In this document: positions 53,217 through 61,995 of the stretch, in pieces
How the letters are laid out: every line of letters starts with the position of its first letter
Numbering within the stretch: position 1 is the first letter of the stretch
DNA from: Streptomyces roseoviridis
Lineage (GTDB): Bacteria; Actinomycetota; Actinomycetes; Streptomycetales; Streptomycetaceae
DNA: 64,000 bases
Direction of reading: 5' to 3'
NCBI RefSeq assembly: GCF_039535235.1
Contig: NZ_BAAAWU010000001.1
Location: 992,001 to 1,056,000 of the forward strand
Program-made: the position numbers and the translations under genes
Notes under the pieces: generated by a model
Seen by the model: the letters and a program-made list of their open reading frames with translations, nothing else
Database searches by the model: none
Told to the model about the DNA's origin: nothing

Positions 53217-53250
53217 AACCTACGGTCTCGTAACCTACGAATCCGTAGGT
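53217..53250. promoter_or_regulatory. Operator region of the desaturase gene
   Basis: ACCTACG-AATC-CGTAGGT (53233-53250) has perfect 7-bp arms; a third half site AACCTACG lies 15 bp upstream (53217-53224). This TACGNNNNCGTA type is usual for TetR repressors of fatty-acid desaturase genes. Confidence 0.6.
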
Positions 53251-53288
53251 AGTTCCGTATGCCCTTCCCCCGTCCCCCTGGAGTTTTC

Positions 53289-54263
53289 GTGACGCTCACC
53301 CCTTCCCATCTCGGCAGTTCGGCGGAGTGGACCGACGCACGGCTGCTGTACGCCCTGGAGGAAGTGGTCGAGAAGGAGCTCAACCGGCATCTGAAGGTCA
53401 CCAAGGACTGGATGCCGCACGAGTACGTGCCGTGGTCGGACGCGCGGAACTTCCCCGGCTTCTTCGAGGACGGCGAGGCATGGGAGCGCTCGCAGTCCAA
53501 GGTCACCGATGTCGGCCGCATCGCGCTCGTGGTGAACCTGCTCACCGAGGACAACCTGCCGAGCTACCACCACGAGATCGCCACCCTCTTCGGCCGCGAC
53601 GGCGCCTGGGGCACGTGGGTGCACCGCTGGACCGCGGAGGAGGGCCGGCACGGCATCGTCATGCGCGACTACCTGCTGGCCTCACGGGCGGTGGACCCGG
53701 ACGAGCTGGAGCGCTTCCGCATGGCCCACATGAGCGAGGGCTTCGAGTCCGACAACCGGCACTCGATGCTGCACTCGGTCGCGTACGTGGCCTTCCAGGA
53801 GCTCGCGACCCGCATCTCGCACCGCAACACCGGCCACCAGTCCGGCGACCCCGTCTGTGACCGCATGCTCGCCCGCATCGCGCTCGACGAGAACCTGCAC
53901 ATGGTGTTCTACCGCAACCTGCTGGGCGCGGCCTTCGAGCTGGCGCCGGACCTGACGATGCAGGCCGTGCGGGACGTCGTCGTCAACTTCCGCATGCCCG
54001 GTCACGGCATGCCGGGCTTCGAGCGCGCGGCGGCCCAGATGGCGATCGGCGAGATCTACAACCTGCGCATCCACCACGACGACGTGATCCAGCCGGTGCT
54101 GCGCTTCCTGAAGGTCCTGCAGATCGAGGGCCTCGGCCCGGAGGGCCTGAAGGCACAGGAAGAGCTGGGACTGTATCTGAACGGGCTGGACGGCGAGGCC
54201 CGCAAGTTCGACGAGCGGCTCGCGGCCCGCAAGGCGCGGATGGAGGCCCGGGCGGCCGGCTGA
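53289..54263 (+). CDS. Acyl-ACP desaturase (ferritin-like diiron)
   Basis: 324 residues. The diiron site is complete: EKELNRH, EDNLPSYHHE, EEGRHGIVMRDYL and DENLHMVFYRN (two ExxH/DExxH motifs). It introduces a double bond into acyl-ACP or acyl-CoA (stearoyl-ACP desaturase, DesA type). GTG 53289 is preceded by TGGAG. Control by a TetR-type repressor is suggested by the upstream dyad. Confidence 0.92.
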   Translation: MTLTPSHLGSSAEWTDARLLYALEEVVEKELNRHLKVTKDWMPHEYVPWSDARNFPGFFEDGEAWERSQSKVTDVGRIALVVNLLTEDNLPSYHHEIATLFGRDGAWGTWVHRWTAEEGRHGIVMRDYLLASRAVDPDELERFRMAHMSEGFESDNRHSMLHSVAYVAFQELATRISHRNTGHQSGDPVCDRMLARIALDENLHMVFYRNLLGAAFELAPDLTMQAVRDVVVNFRMPGHGMPGFERAAAQMAIGEIYNLRIHHDDVIQPVLRFLKVLQIEGLGPEGLKAQEELGLYLNGLDGEARKFDERLAARKARMEARAAG

Positions 54264-54292
54264 CGGCCGGAGGAGTCCGCGGGCGGGCGTGT

Positions 54293-54559
54293 TCAGCCCC
54301 GGCGCCGCTTCAGCTTGATCCGCTCCTTCTCCGAGAGACCGCCCCACACCCCGAAGCGCTCGTCGTGCTTCAGCGCGTACTCCAGGCACGCGACGCGCCC
54401 TTCGCACGCCCCGCACAGCTGCTTGGCCTCACGGGTCGAGGAGCCGGGTGCCGGGAAGAAGAACTCGGGCCCGGCCTGCGCGCACAGCGCGTCCTGCTGC
54501 CAGGACAGGTCGGGGGTCAGGAGGGCCTGCGGGGCGGAGGGCATCGTGTCGGTCTGCAT
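54293..54559 (-). CDS. WhiB-like Fe-S protein
   Basis: 88 residues. Four Cys bind a [4Fe-4S] cluster: C26 (DALCAQAG) and LCGACEGRVAC (C49, C52, C58). The GVWGG turn and the basic KERIKLKRRRG tail bind DNA with sigma factor. WblH-like by neighbourhood (from memory). It shares the short 3' region with the desaturase gene convergently. Confidence 0.9.
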   Translation of the reverse strand: MQTDTMPSAPQALLTPDLSWQQDALCAQAGPEFFFPAPGSSTREAKQLCGACEGRVACLEYALKHDERFGVWGGLSEKERIKLKRRRG

Positions 54560-54676
54560 GGAACCAGACTGGCCGCGTGGCCTAAACGCGTCATCAACGT
54601 CTGCTCAACGCGGCGCGCCGGGGGACGACGCGTCTGTTGCGGCCGAGCCGCGGACTCCGCTGCTCCGGGAGCGGCG

Positions 54677-54707
54677 ACTGTCCGCACGGTCGTGCGGACA
54701 GTACGAT
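54677..54707 (+). promoter_or_regulatory. Perfect TetR operator over a leaderless promoter
   Basis: ACTGTCCGCAC-GGTC-GTGCGGACAGT (54677-54702) has 11-bp perfect arms. TACGAT (54702-54707) is the -10 and the ATG follows 6 nt later. TGTCCG at 54679-54684 is a possible -35 with 17-bp spacing, so the palindrome covers the whole promoter. Confidence 0.75.
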
Positions 54708-54713
54708 GGCGGC

Positions 54714-55370
54714 ATGAGCGGCAGCACCAGAACGGACGGGCGCGTCGAGCGCGGCAACCAGACCCGGCGACTCGTCCTGGGCCGCACCATGCACATCGCC
54801 TCCGTCGAGGGTCTGGAAGGGCTGTCGCTCGGCCGGATCGCCACCGAGCTGGGCCTCAGCAAGAGCGGGGTCTTCGCCCTGTTCGGCTCCAAGGAGGAGC
54901 TCCAGCTCGCCACCGTGCGGGCGGCCACCTCCGTGTTCGTGGCCGAGGTCGTCACGCCACTGACCGACCTGCCGCCCGGTCCGGGCCGGGTGTGGGCGCT
55001 GTGCCGCAACTGGCTCGCGTACTCGTCGGGGCGGACCTTCGAGGGCGGTTGCTTCTTCTACGCCGTCTCGGCGGAGTTCGACGCCCGCACCGGCCCGGTC
55101 CACGACGCCGTGGCGCAGGCCCGCCGGGACTGGCTGGCCTATGTGGAGCGGACGATCGAGGAGGCCCGGCTGGCCGGCGGCTTCGTGGCGGACGTGGACG
55201 CTCCGCAGCTCGCCTTCGAGATCATCGCCCTCATGGAGTCGGCCAACGCCCAGTCCGTCCTGCTCGGAGACACCTCCGCCTACGCGCGGGCCGAGCGGGG
55301 CATCGCCCGGCTGCTGCGGGCGGAGGCGACCGCCGGGGCGCGCGAGGAGATCGGCGCCCCGGCGGGGTGA
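54714..55370 (+). CDS. TetR family transcriptional regulator
   Basis: 218 residues. HTH about 20-65 (LGRIATELGLSKSGVFALFGSKEELQLATV). C-terminal domain has RTFEGGCFFYAVSAEFDARTGPVHDAV, the TetR_C type of YcdC-like regulators. Autorepression by the adjacent palindrome is likely. The hydrolase gene converges on its end with 1 bp between stops. Confidence 0.88.
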   Translation: MSGSTRTDGRVERGNQTRRLVLGRTMHIASVEGLEGLSLGRIATELGLSKSGVFALFGSKEELQLATVRAATSVFVAEVVTPLTDLPPGPGRVWALCRNWLAYSSGRTFEGGCFFYAVSAEFDARTGPVHDAVAQARRDWLAYVERTIEEARLAGGFVADVDAPQLAFEIIALMESANAQSVLLGDTSAYARAERGIARLLRAEATAGAREEIGAPAG

Positions 55371-55371
55371 G

Positions 55372-56325
55372 TCAGCGGGCGGCGACGCCGGGCACGGCGC
55401 TCGCCTCGCCGGCCCGCCCGGACCGCTCCGTGCGCCCGGCGGCCCGGTCCGCCGGCCGGGCCCCGCCCCGCCCGGCACCCTGGCCCGTCATGAACTCCAC
55501 GGCTTCCGCGACGACCTGGTCGTCCCTCAGGATCCGCCGGTGGCCGAGGCCCCGGGTGACCACCAGCCGGGCGCGCTCGCCGTGGGCGCGGGCGAGGAGG
55601 CGGGCGTGGGCCATCGGGACCATCTCGTCCGTCTCGTCGTGGAACAGCAGGACGGGCGCGCCGAGGTCGTCGGGGCGCCAGTCGGCGTCCAGCCGGTGCC
55701 AGATCTCCGGCTCCCCCGGCGCGAGCCGGCGCTCGACGTGGCGGCGCATCGCCCGCATGGCGCGGCCGGTCAGACCGAAGGCGCCCTGGAACCAGTCGGT
55801 GAGCAGGGTGAAGGAGCCGACGCCGGAGATGCCGACGAAGCGGCCGGCGCGCACGCCGTCGCGCAGCGCGAAGAGGGCGGCGAGGACTCCGAAGGAATGG
55901 GCGAGGACCGCGTCGAAATCACCGTGGCGGGCGTGCAGCTCCCGGATGATCGCGCGGTATTCGATGATGTTGCTGGCCCGGCCGGAGGCCTCGCCGTGGC
56001 CGGGCGCGTCGAAGGCCACGGGGCTGTAGCCGCGCTCGACCAGGGCCTCGGCGAAGGCGGCCAGGCGCGAGGCGCGTGAGGACCAGCCGTGGACGAGCAG
56101 CACCGGCCGTCTCCCGTCGCCCCAGGCGTAGACGACGGCCTCCTTGCCGCGCACCCGGATGCGGTCGACCCGGGCGGCGGCCATCAGGGGTTCCTCGGCC
56201 GGCCTGAGCCGCGCCCGGCCGGCGGGGCGGACGAAGAGGTGGAAGACGGCGCGCCCGGCGGGGGCGGGAGCGACGCGGGCGGCGGCGTTGAGCGCGGTGC
56301 GGACCAGCAGGGCCTTCGGAAACAT
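55372..56325 (-). CDS. Alpha/beta hydrolase
   Basis: 317 residues. VLLVHGWSSRASRLAAFAEALVERGYSPVAFDAPGHGEASG, nucleophile AHSFGV, acid FHDETDEMVP, His GLGHRRILRD. The N-terminus (FPKALLVRTALNAAARVAPAPAGRAVFHLF) may be membrane-near. GAGGAG precedes the ATG at 56325. Substrate unknown. Confidence 0.86.
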   Translation of the reverse strand: MFPKALLVRTALNAAARVAPAPAGRAVFHLFVRPAGRARLRPAEEPLMAAARVDRIRVRGKEAVVYAWGDGRRPVLLVHGWSSRASRLAAFAEALVERGYSPVAFDAPGHGEASGRASNIIEYRAIIRELHARHGDFDAVLAHSFGVLAALFALRDGVRAGRFVGISGVGSFTLLTDWFQGAFGLTGRAMRAMRRHVERRLAPGEPEIWHRLDADWRPDDLGAPVLLFHDETDEMVPMAHARLLARAHGERARLVVTRGLGHRRILRDDQVVAEAVEFMTGQGAGRGGARPADRAAGRTERSGRAGEASAVPGVAAR

Positions 56326-56366
56326 GCCGGATCTCCTCGATCGTCCTCGATACGAGAAAATGCTAG

Positions 56367-56380
56367 CACGACCGTTCGTG
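56367..56380. promoter_or_regulatory. Operator-like palindrome before the alpha/beta hydrolase gene
   Basis: CACGACCGTTCGTG pairs at 6 of 7 steps and has the ACGAnCGnTCGT form of TetR sites. It is 42 bp before the hydrolase ATG, beside TAGCAT. The TetR gene at 54714 has a different operator, so another regulator is likely. Confidence 0.45.
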
Positions 56381-56423
56381 TTGTTTTGAGTCCCGGAACG
56401 CTCCCGCGCCCCTCGCTCGCCCC

Positions 56424-57464
56424 CTATCCCTTCTCCCCCGGCTCCTTCCCCTCCTTCTTCGCCCGGCTCGGCTGGACCCGCTTCGGCTCGCCCGGCATCT
56501 TCGGGTACTCCGGCGGATAGGGCAGGTCCCCGAGGCCGTGCTCCGCCTCGTCCCGCCGGGCCAGTTCGAGCAGGGACTCCAGACTGAACCGTTCGTCGTC
56601 CATGTCCGCGTGCACATCGCCGTGCTCGGCGTAGCGCGCCGGCATGGTGCGGATGTCGAAGTCGCGCGGCACCGCGTCGTCGACCTCGTCCCAGCGCAGG
56701 GGCGCGGAGACGGGGGCGTGCGGGTGCGGGCGCACGGAGTAGGCGGAGGCGATGGTGCGGTCGCGGGCGGTCTGGTTGTAGTCCAGGAAGATCCGCTGCC
56801 CGCGCTCCTCCTTCCACCACTTGATGGTCACGCGCTCCGGCATCCGCCGCTCCAGCTCCCGGCCGCAGGCGATGGCGGCCCGCCTGACCTGAGTGAAGGT
56901 CCAGTTCGGCAGGATCGGCACGAAGACGTGCAGTCCGCGCCCGCCCGAGGTCTTGGGCCAGCCGCGCAGTCCGTGCTCGTCCAGGACCGCCCGCAGTTCG
57001 TGGGCGGCGCGGACGGCGTCGGCGTAGTCGGTGCCGGGCTGGGGGTCGAGGTCGAGGCGGAGTTCGTCGGGGTGGTCGGTGTCCTCGCGGCGCACCGGCC
57101 ACGGGTGGAAGGTGACGGCCCCCAGGTTGGCGGCCCACAGGACGGCGGCCGGTTCGGTGGGGCACATCTCGTCGGCCGACCGGCCGCTGGGGAAGGTGAT
57201 GTGGGCCGTCGGGATCCAGTCGGGCAGGTACTTGGGCGCGCGCTTCTGGAAGAAGGACTCGCCCGTCACGCCGTCGGGGTAGCGCTCCAGGGTGGTCGGC
57301 CGGTTCCGCAGGGCGCGGGTGATGCCCTCGCCGACGGCCAGGTAGTAGGTCACCATGTCCAGCTTGGTGTAGCCCGTCTCCGGGAAGTACACCTTGTCCG
57401 GGTTGGAGACCCGTACGGTCCGGTCACCGACCTCGAGCTCCACCGCTGCCGCCTTGCCTGCCAT
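56424..57464 (-). CDS. LigD-type DNA polymerase/primase (NHEJ)
   Basis: 346 residues. VSNPDKVYFPETGYTKLDMVTYYLAV, FFQKRAPKYLPDWI, RLDLDPQPGTDYADAV (DxD metal site), and WPKTSGGRGLHVFVPI, IKWWKEERGQRIFLDYNQTARDRTIASAYSVR are the AEP-superfamily LigD polymerase motifs. It fills gaps with ribo/deoxynucleotides during end joining. The basic KK/KEGKE tail may contact DNA. TAGGCT (57472-57477, this strand) is 7 nt before ATG 57464, so leaderless. Confidence 0.9.
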   Translation of the reverse strand: MAGKAAAVELEVGDRTVRVSNPDKVYFPETGYTKLDMVTYYLAVGEGITRALRNRPTTLERYPDGVTGESFFQKRAPKYLPDWIPTAHITFPSGRSADEMCPTEPAAVLWAANLGAVTFHPWPVRREDTDHPDELRLDLDPQPGTDYADAVRAAHELRAVLDEHGLRGWPKTSGGRGLHVFVPILPNWTFTQVRRAAIACGRELERRMPERVTIKWWKEERGQRIFLDYNQTARDRTIASAYSVRPHPHAPVSAPLRWDEVDDAVPRDFDIRTMPARYAEHGDVHADMDDERFSLESLLELARRDEAEHGLGDLPYPPEYPKMPGEPKRVQPSRAKKEGKEPGEKG

Positions 57465-57516
57465 GCGGGTCAGCCTAGGGCTCGCCGACAACTCGCGCAT
57501 ACCGGACAATCACCCC

Positions 57517-58575
57517 ATGGACCTGCCGGTGATGCCGCCCGTGAAACCGATGCTCGCGAAATCCGTGAAGAAGATCCCGCCGGGCATGCAGTACGAGGCG
57601 AAGTGGGACGGCTTTCGCGCCCTCGTCCATCGCGACGGCTCCGAGCTCTTCATCGGCAGCCGCACGGGCAAGCCGCTGGTGCGCTACTTCCCCGAACTCG
57701 CCGAGGCGTTCACGGACCGGCTGCCCGAGCGCTGCGTGATCGACGGCGAGATCGTGATCGAGCACGACGGCCGGCTCGACTTCGACCGGCTCACGGAGCG
57801 GATCCACCCGGCCGCGTCCCGGGTGCGCATGCTGGCGGAGACGACTCCCGCCCGGTTCATCGCCTTCGACCTGCTCGCCCTCGGTGACGAGTCCTTCCTC
57901 GACACCCCGCTCACCGAGCGGCGGGCCGTCCTGGAGAGCGCGCTCACCGGGGTCGAACCCCCGGTCCACCTCGCCCCGGCCACCACCGACGTCACCGTCG
58001 CCGAGCACTGGTTCGAGCAGTACGAGGGCGCCGGCCTCGACGGCGTGATCGCCAAGCCGCTCGACCTGCCCTACCGGCCGGACGCCCGGCTGATGTACAA
58101 GATCAAGCACGAGCGCACGGCCGACGTGGTCGTGGCCGGATACCGCCTCCACAAGAGCGGGCCGGTGGTCGGCTCGCTGCTCCTCGGCCTGTACGACGAC
58201 GGGGGCGCCCTCCAGCACGTCGGCGTGTGCGCGGCCTTCACCGCGAAGCGGCGCGCCGAACTCGTCGGGGAACTGGAGCCGCTGCGCATGGATCCGCCGG
58301 ACGGGCACCCGTGGGCGGCCTGGGCGGACGAGGCGGCGCACGAGTCCTCCCGCCTGCCGGGCGCCCAGAGCCGCTGGACCGGCAAGAAGGACCTGTCCTG
58401 GGTGGCGCTGCGCCCCGAACGCGTCTGCGAGGTGGGGTACGACCACATGGAGGGCGACCGCTTCCGGCACACGGCCCAGTTCAAGCGCTGGCGGCCGGAC
58501 CGCACGCCGGAGTCCTGCGGGTACGCGCAACTGGAGGAGCCCGTCTCGTACGACCTCGGCGCGATCCTCTCGTAG
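57517..58575 (+). CDS. ATP-dependent DNA ligase (LigC-type)
   Basis: 352 residues. Motif I EAKWDGFRALVH (Lys29), IGSRTGKPLVRYFPEL (III region), VIDGEIVI, GLDGVIAKPLDLPYRP (IV), MYKIKHERTADVVVAGY (V). The C-terminal OB domain ends with the FRHTAQFKRWRPDRTPESCGYAQLEEP tail typical of NHEJ-type ligases. Divergent from the polymerase gene with only 52 bp between start codons. GACAAT is 6 nt upstream. The Ku gene is not in the window. Confidence 0.9.
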   Translation: MDLPVMPPVKPMLAKSVKKIPPGMQYEAKWDGFRALVHRDGSELFIGSRTGKPLVRYFPELAEAFTDRLPERCVIDGEIVIEHDGRLDFDRLTERIHPAASRVRMLAETTPARFIAFDLLALGDESFLDTPLTERRAVLESALTGVEPPVHLAPATTDVTVAEHWFEQYEGAGLDGVIAKPLDLPYRPDARLMYKIKHERTADVVVAGYRLHKSGPVVGSLLLGLYDDGGALQHVGVCAAFTAKRRAELVGELEPLRMDPPDGHPWAAWADEAAHESSRLPGAQSRWTGKKDLSWVALRPERVCEVGYDHMEGDRFRHTAQFKRWRPDRTPESCGYAQLEEPVSYDLGAILS

Positions 58576-58904
58576 CCCCGCTCCGGCCCGCCGGCCGGCC
58601 GCGCGGAGATCGTTCCGCTCCGGTGGCGACGTGAGATGCCCCACATCGGGTTTGCGACGTGATCGGCTCTTCTCGGCGTGGTGTTCGGGGAACTGACGGT
58701 CGATCGGGACCGCGCACCACGCCGCACCTGCGGGAACGCCGGGCGCGTTCCCGCCGTCGTCCGTACGCCTCGCCGAAGGCCGCGCACCGCTGTTGCCCGG
58801 CGGTGACGGAGCCGTCGTCGAACCGGCACCGCCATCCGGTACGTATGGATACGTATGGAGGAGGGAAACCCCCTCGCCGCCCGACAGACCCACAAGGACC
58901 GATC
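58576..58904. other. Intergenic region with 10-bp direct repeat
   Basis: No gene seen. TACGTATGGA occurs twice head to tail (58840-58859), followed by GGAGG. The first part looks like non-coding GC-rich DNA. Confidence 0.55.
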
Positions 58905-59162
58905 GTGATCGCCTCGCCCTCGCCCCTCGTCCCCGTGCCGATCCCCGACCGCGTCGCCGCGCTCATCGGTTCCTGCCTGCCGCTGCACGTGCTCCAGGCC
59001 GAGGTCGACGCCGACTGCGCGGCGCGCGAGGTCTACCGCTTCCGCGGGCCGCTGTGCGCCGAGGACCGGGCCGACCGCGAGCACGCCCTCGCCGCGCTCG
59101 CGCGGGCGAACAAGATCCTCGCCAAGCACCACCCGAAGCTCCCGGTGCGTCCCGGCTACTGA
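58905..59162 (+). CDS. Small conserved protein of unknown function
   Basis: 85 residues ([27 protein letters not shown]), helical second half with [43 protein letters not shown] 58905 with AAGGA 11 nt upstream. Codon use is fully Streptomyces-like. No family recognised. Confidence 0.65.
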   Translation: MIASPSPLVPVPIPDRVAALIGSCLPLHVLQAEVDADCAAREVYRFRGPLCAEDRADREHALAALARANKILAKHHPKLPVRPGY

Positions 59163-59219
59163 CCCTCCGGCGCTCGGCCGTTCGGGGCTCGGACCCCGTC
59201 CGCACCGGTTCGGGCGTAC

Positions 59220-59231
59220 CCCGCATGCGGG
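59220..59231. promoter_or_regulatory. 12-bp palindrome before the exporter gene
   Basis: CCCGCATGCGGG is perfectly self-complementary and lies 28 bp upstream of the GTG at 59260, in the expected promoter zone. Confidence 0.4.
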
Positions 59232-59259
59232 ACACCGGCCCCGGTGTGAGGCTGCCAGC

Positions 59260-61353
59260 GTGACCACCACCAGCGAAGCAGCGCCCGCGCCTCCCGCCGC
59301 CGAGCCCCCGGTGCTCGACAGCCGCCGCCGCAACATCGTCTTCGGCACGATCATGCTCGGGGTCCTCCTCGCCGCGCTCGACCAGACGATCGTGGGCACC
59401 GCGCTGCCGACGATCGTCGCGGACCTCGGCGGCGCCGCCCACATGTCGTGGGTGGTCACCTCGTACCTGCTCGCGGAGACGGTCGCGACCGTCCTCGTCG
59501 GCAAGTTCGGCGACCTGTTCGGCCGCAAGGTGATCTTCCAGATCTCGGCGGTCGTCTTCATCACCGGCTCGTTCCTGTGCGGCCTCGCCACCAACATGTC
59601 CCTGCTCATCGTGTGGCGCGGCCTCCAGGGCATCGGCGCCGGCGGGCTCATGGTCACCTCGATGGCGCTGATCGCCGATGTGATCCCGCTGCGCGAACGC
59701 GGCAAGTACCAGGGCGCGATCGGAGCGGTGTTCGGCGTCTCGACGGTGATCGGGCCGCTGCTCGGCGGGCTGTTCACCGACCACCTGAGCTGGCGCTGGG
59801 CGTTCTACGTCAACGTCCCCGTCGCGGTCCTGGTCGTCATCGCCGCCGCCCGCACCATCCCCTCCGTACGCTCCGCGAGCCGGCCGGTCGTCGACTACCT
59901 GGGCATCGCGCTCGTCGCGGCCGGCGCCAGCGCGCTGATCCTGGCGACGAGTTGGGGCGGCAACGAGTACGCCTGGGGCTCAGGGGTCATCATCGGGCTC
60001 TTCGCCGGCGGTCTGGTGGCGCTGGCGCTCTTCTGCCGGGTGGAGACCCGGGCGGCCGAACCCATGCTGCCCATGCGGCTGTTCCGCAACCCGGTCTTCA
60101 CCGTCTGCTCGGTGCTCAGCTTCGTCGTCGGCTTCGCGATGCTCGGCGCCATGATCTTCCTGCCGACCTACCTCCAGTACGTCGACGGGGACTCGGCGAC
60201 GATGTCCGGCATCCGCACCCTCCCGTTGGTCGCCGGACTGCTCATCGCGTCCGTCTTCAGCGGCAACGTCGTCAGCAAGACGGGCCGGTACCGGATCTTC
60301 CCCATCGCGGGGTGCCTCGTGATGGGCGTCGGGCTCCTTCTGCTCTCCCTGATGGGGCCCGGGACCGGCAGCTGGCTGGAGTCGCTGTACATGTTCGTGC
60401 TCGGCACCGGCATCGGCCTGTGCATGCAGGTCCTCACCATCGCCGTGCAGAACACCGTGGACTACGCGGACCTGGGCACCGCCACCTCCGGCGTCACCTT
60501 CTTCCGCACCCTCGGCAGCGCCTTCGGCACCGCCGTCTTCGGCACCATCTACACCAACGCGCTCGGGCCCCACCTGACGGAGGGCGTCGCCGGGGCCTCC
60601 GCGGTCGCGGCGGACCTCGGCGTGGACCCGGGGGCCGTCGCCGTGGCCGCGCAGAGCCCGGCCGGCGTCCACGGGCTGCCGGACGAGGTGGCGGCGCCGA
60701 TCGTGCAGGCGTACGCCGACACCCTGCACACCGTCTTCCTGTGGACCGTGCCGGTGGCGGCCGTCGGCCTGGTGGTGGCGCTCTTCCTCAAGCAGGTGGA
60801 GCTGCGGGACACCGTGCGCGCGTCGGCGCCCGACATGGGCGAGGGCTTCGCCTCCCCCACGACCAGCGGCGACTCGGCCAAACTGCTCGAACTCGCGGTC
60901 GGCCGGATCGTCCGCAGAACCGACGCCGTCACCTTCCGGCGGATCGTCGGCGCCTCGGACACCCGGCTCGATGCGGCCGGCGCGTGGGCGGTCATGCAGG
61001 TGGAGCTGTTCACCCGCCTGGTGGGCCACGCCAGCCTCGGCCTGATCGCGGCAGGCCGCCGGGTGCCGCCCGAGGTGCTGCTGCCGGTCTTCGACCGGAT
61101 GGTCGACGAAGGTTTCCTCACCCGCGACGGCAATCTGCTGTCCCACACACCGGCCGGGAAGCGCGAGGCGGACGTCATCGCGCGGGCCTGGGCCGACTGG
61201 CTCAGCGACCGCCTGGAGCGCGAGAGCGGCCGGCCGAGCGGACCGGAGCTCAGGGCGGCGACCGACGCCATCGCGAAGAAGCTGATCGCCGAGGACCTGG
61301 CCCAGGGGCTGCCGCAGACGGGAGGGGTGAAGGCGGGCGCGGCGGCACGGTGA
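59260..61353 (+). CDS. DHA2 MFS exporter with C-terminal winged-helix domain
   Basis: 697 residues. 14-helix EmrB/QacA exporter (about 25-525): [36 protein letters not shown] (motif A), [16 protein letters not shown] (motif C), [10 protein letters not shown]. Residues about 545-697 are soluble and read like a MarR-type winged helix ([45 protein letters not shown]). GTG 59260 follows GAGG. This is about 180 residues longer than ordinary DHA2 exporters. Confidence 0.88.
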   Translation: MTTTSEAAPAPPAAEPPVLDSRRRNIVFGTIMLGVLLAALDQTIVGTALPTIVADLGGAAHMSWVVTSYLLAETVATVLVGKFGDLFGRKVIFQISAVVFITGSFLCGLATNMSLLIVWRGLQGIGAGGLMVTSMALIADVIPLRERGKYQGAIGAVFGVSTVIGPLLGGLFTDHLSWRWAFYVNVPVAVLVVIAAARTIPSVRSASRPVVDYLGIALVAAGASALILATSWGGNEYAWGSGVIIGLFAGGLVALALFCRVETRAAEPMLPMRLFRNPVFTVCSVLSFVVGFAMLGAMIFLPTYLQYVDGDSATMSGIRTLPLVAGLLIASVFSGNVVSKTGRYRIFPIAGCLVMGVGLLLLSLMGPGTGSWLESLYMFVLGTGIGLCMQVLTIAVQNTVDYADLGTATSGVTFFRTLGSAFGTAVFGTIYTNALGPHLTEGVAGASAVAADLGVDPGAVAVAAQSPAGVHGLPDEVAAPIVQAYADTLHTVFLWTVPVAAVGLVVALFLKQVELRDTVRASAPDMGEGFASPTTSGDSAKLLELAVGRIVRRTDAVTFRRIVGASDTRLDAAGAWAVMQVELFTRLVGHASLGLIAAGRRVPPEVLLPVFDRMVDEGFLTRDGNLLSHTPAGKREADVIARAWADWLSDRLERESGRPSGPELRAATDAIAKKLIAEDLAQGLPQTGGVKAGAAAR

Positions 61354-61358
61354 ACGGG

Positions 61359-61400
61359 ATCCAATATCCAATCTCCGATATCCGATGTGCGATATCCGAT
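61359..61400. repeat. Six tandem heptamers (ATCCAAT/ATCCGAT)
   Basis: ATCCAAT, ATCCAAT, CTCCGAT, ATCCGAT, GTGCGAT, ATCCGAT follow each other without gaps, 42 bp, low GC. The array lies six bases after the exporter stop, between convergent genes. Confidence 0.9.
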
Positions 61401-61475
61401 CCCGTACGTGGTGTCAGGGGCCGCCGCCGGCCCGCGCCGGACGGGATCCTGGACAGGGGATCCAGCCTTCCGGCC

Positions 61476-61946
61476 TCAGTCCAGGAACTCCCCGTCCACG
61501 TACACCCATGACCCCTCGTGCCGCGCGAACCGGCTCCGCTCGTGCAGCTCTCCCGGCTTCCCGTCGTGCGTGAAGCGGGCCCGGAAGGTCACGGTGCCGT
61601 GCCGGTGGAAGACGGTGCCGTCGCCGGTCTCCTCGATCTCCAGACCGGCCCAGCGCATCGCGGGGTCGAAGTCCACCTCATCGGGCCGCGTCTCCGGCGC
61701 CCAGGTGCGCAGCAGGTACGCCTCGTCGCGGACGACGAAGGCGCTGTAGCGCGAGCGCATGAGCAGCTCGGCGGTGGGCGCGGTGGCGGGCCCCGCGTGG
61801 AAGCGTCCGCAGCATGCGCCGTACGCGACGGTGAGCCCGCAGGGGCAGGGGGAGGCGGCGGTCACCGCGGTGGCGGGTGCGGGAGACGGTGCGGACGTAC
61901 GGCCGGGGCGGGTGGATCGGGCGGGGCGAGCCTTGCGTCGGGACAT
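61476..61946 (-). CDS. YchJ-family protein with SEC-C-like Cys motif
   Basis: 156 residues. PCPCGLTVAYGACCGRFHAG is the zinc-binding SEC-C-like motif, AELLMRSRYSAFVVRDEAYLLRTWAPETRP and FRARFTHDGKPGELHERSRFARHEGSWVYVDG are the NTF2-like YchJ body. Basic Ala/Pro-rich extension of about 30 residues at the N-terminus. Function unknown; often annotated UPF0225. Confidence 0.85.
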   Translation of the reverse strand: MSRRKARPARSTRPGRTSAPSPAPATAVTAASPCPCGLTVAYGACCGRFHAGPATAPTAELLMRSRYSAFVVRDEAYLLRTWAPETRPDEVDFDPAMRWAGLEIEETGDGTVFHRHGTVTFRARFTHDGKPGELHERSRFARHEGSWVYVDGEFLD

Positions 61947-61995
61947 GGCCCCATTGTCGCGTGCCGCCCCCGCCCGCCCCGCCGGGTGCCCGTCG

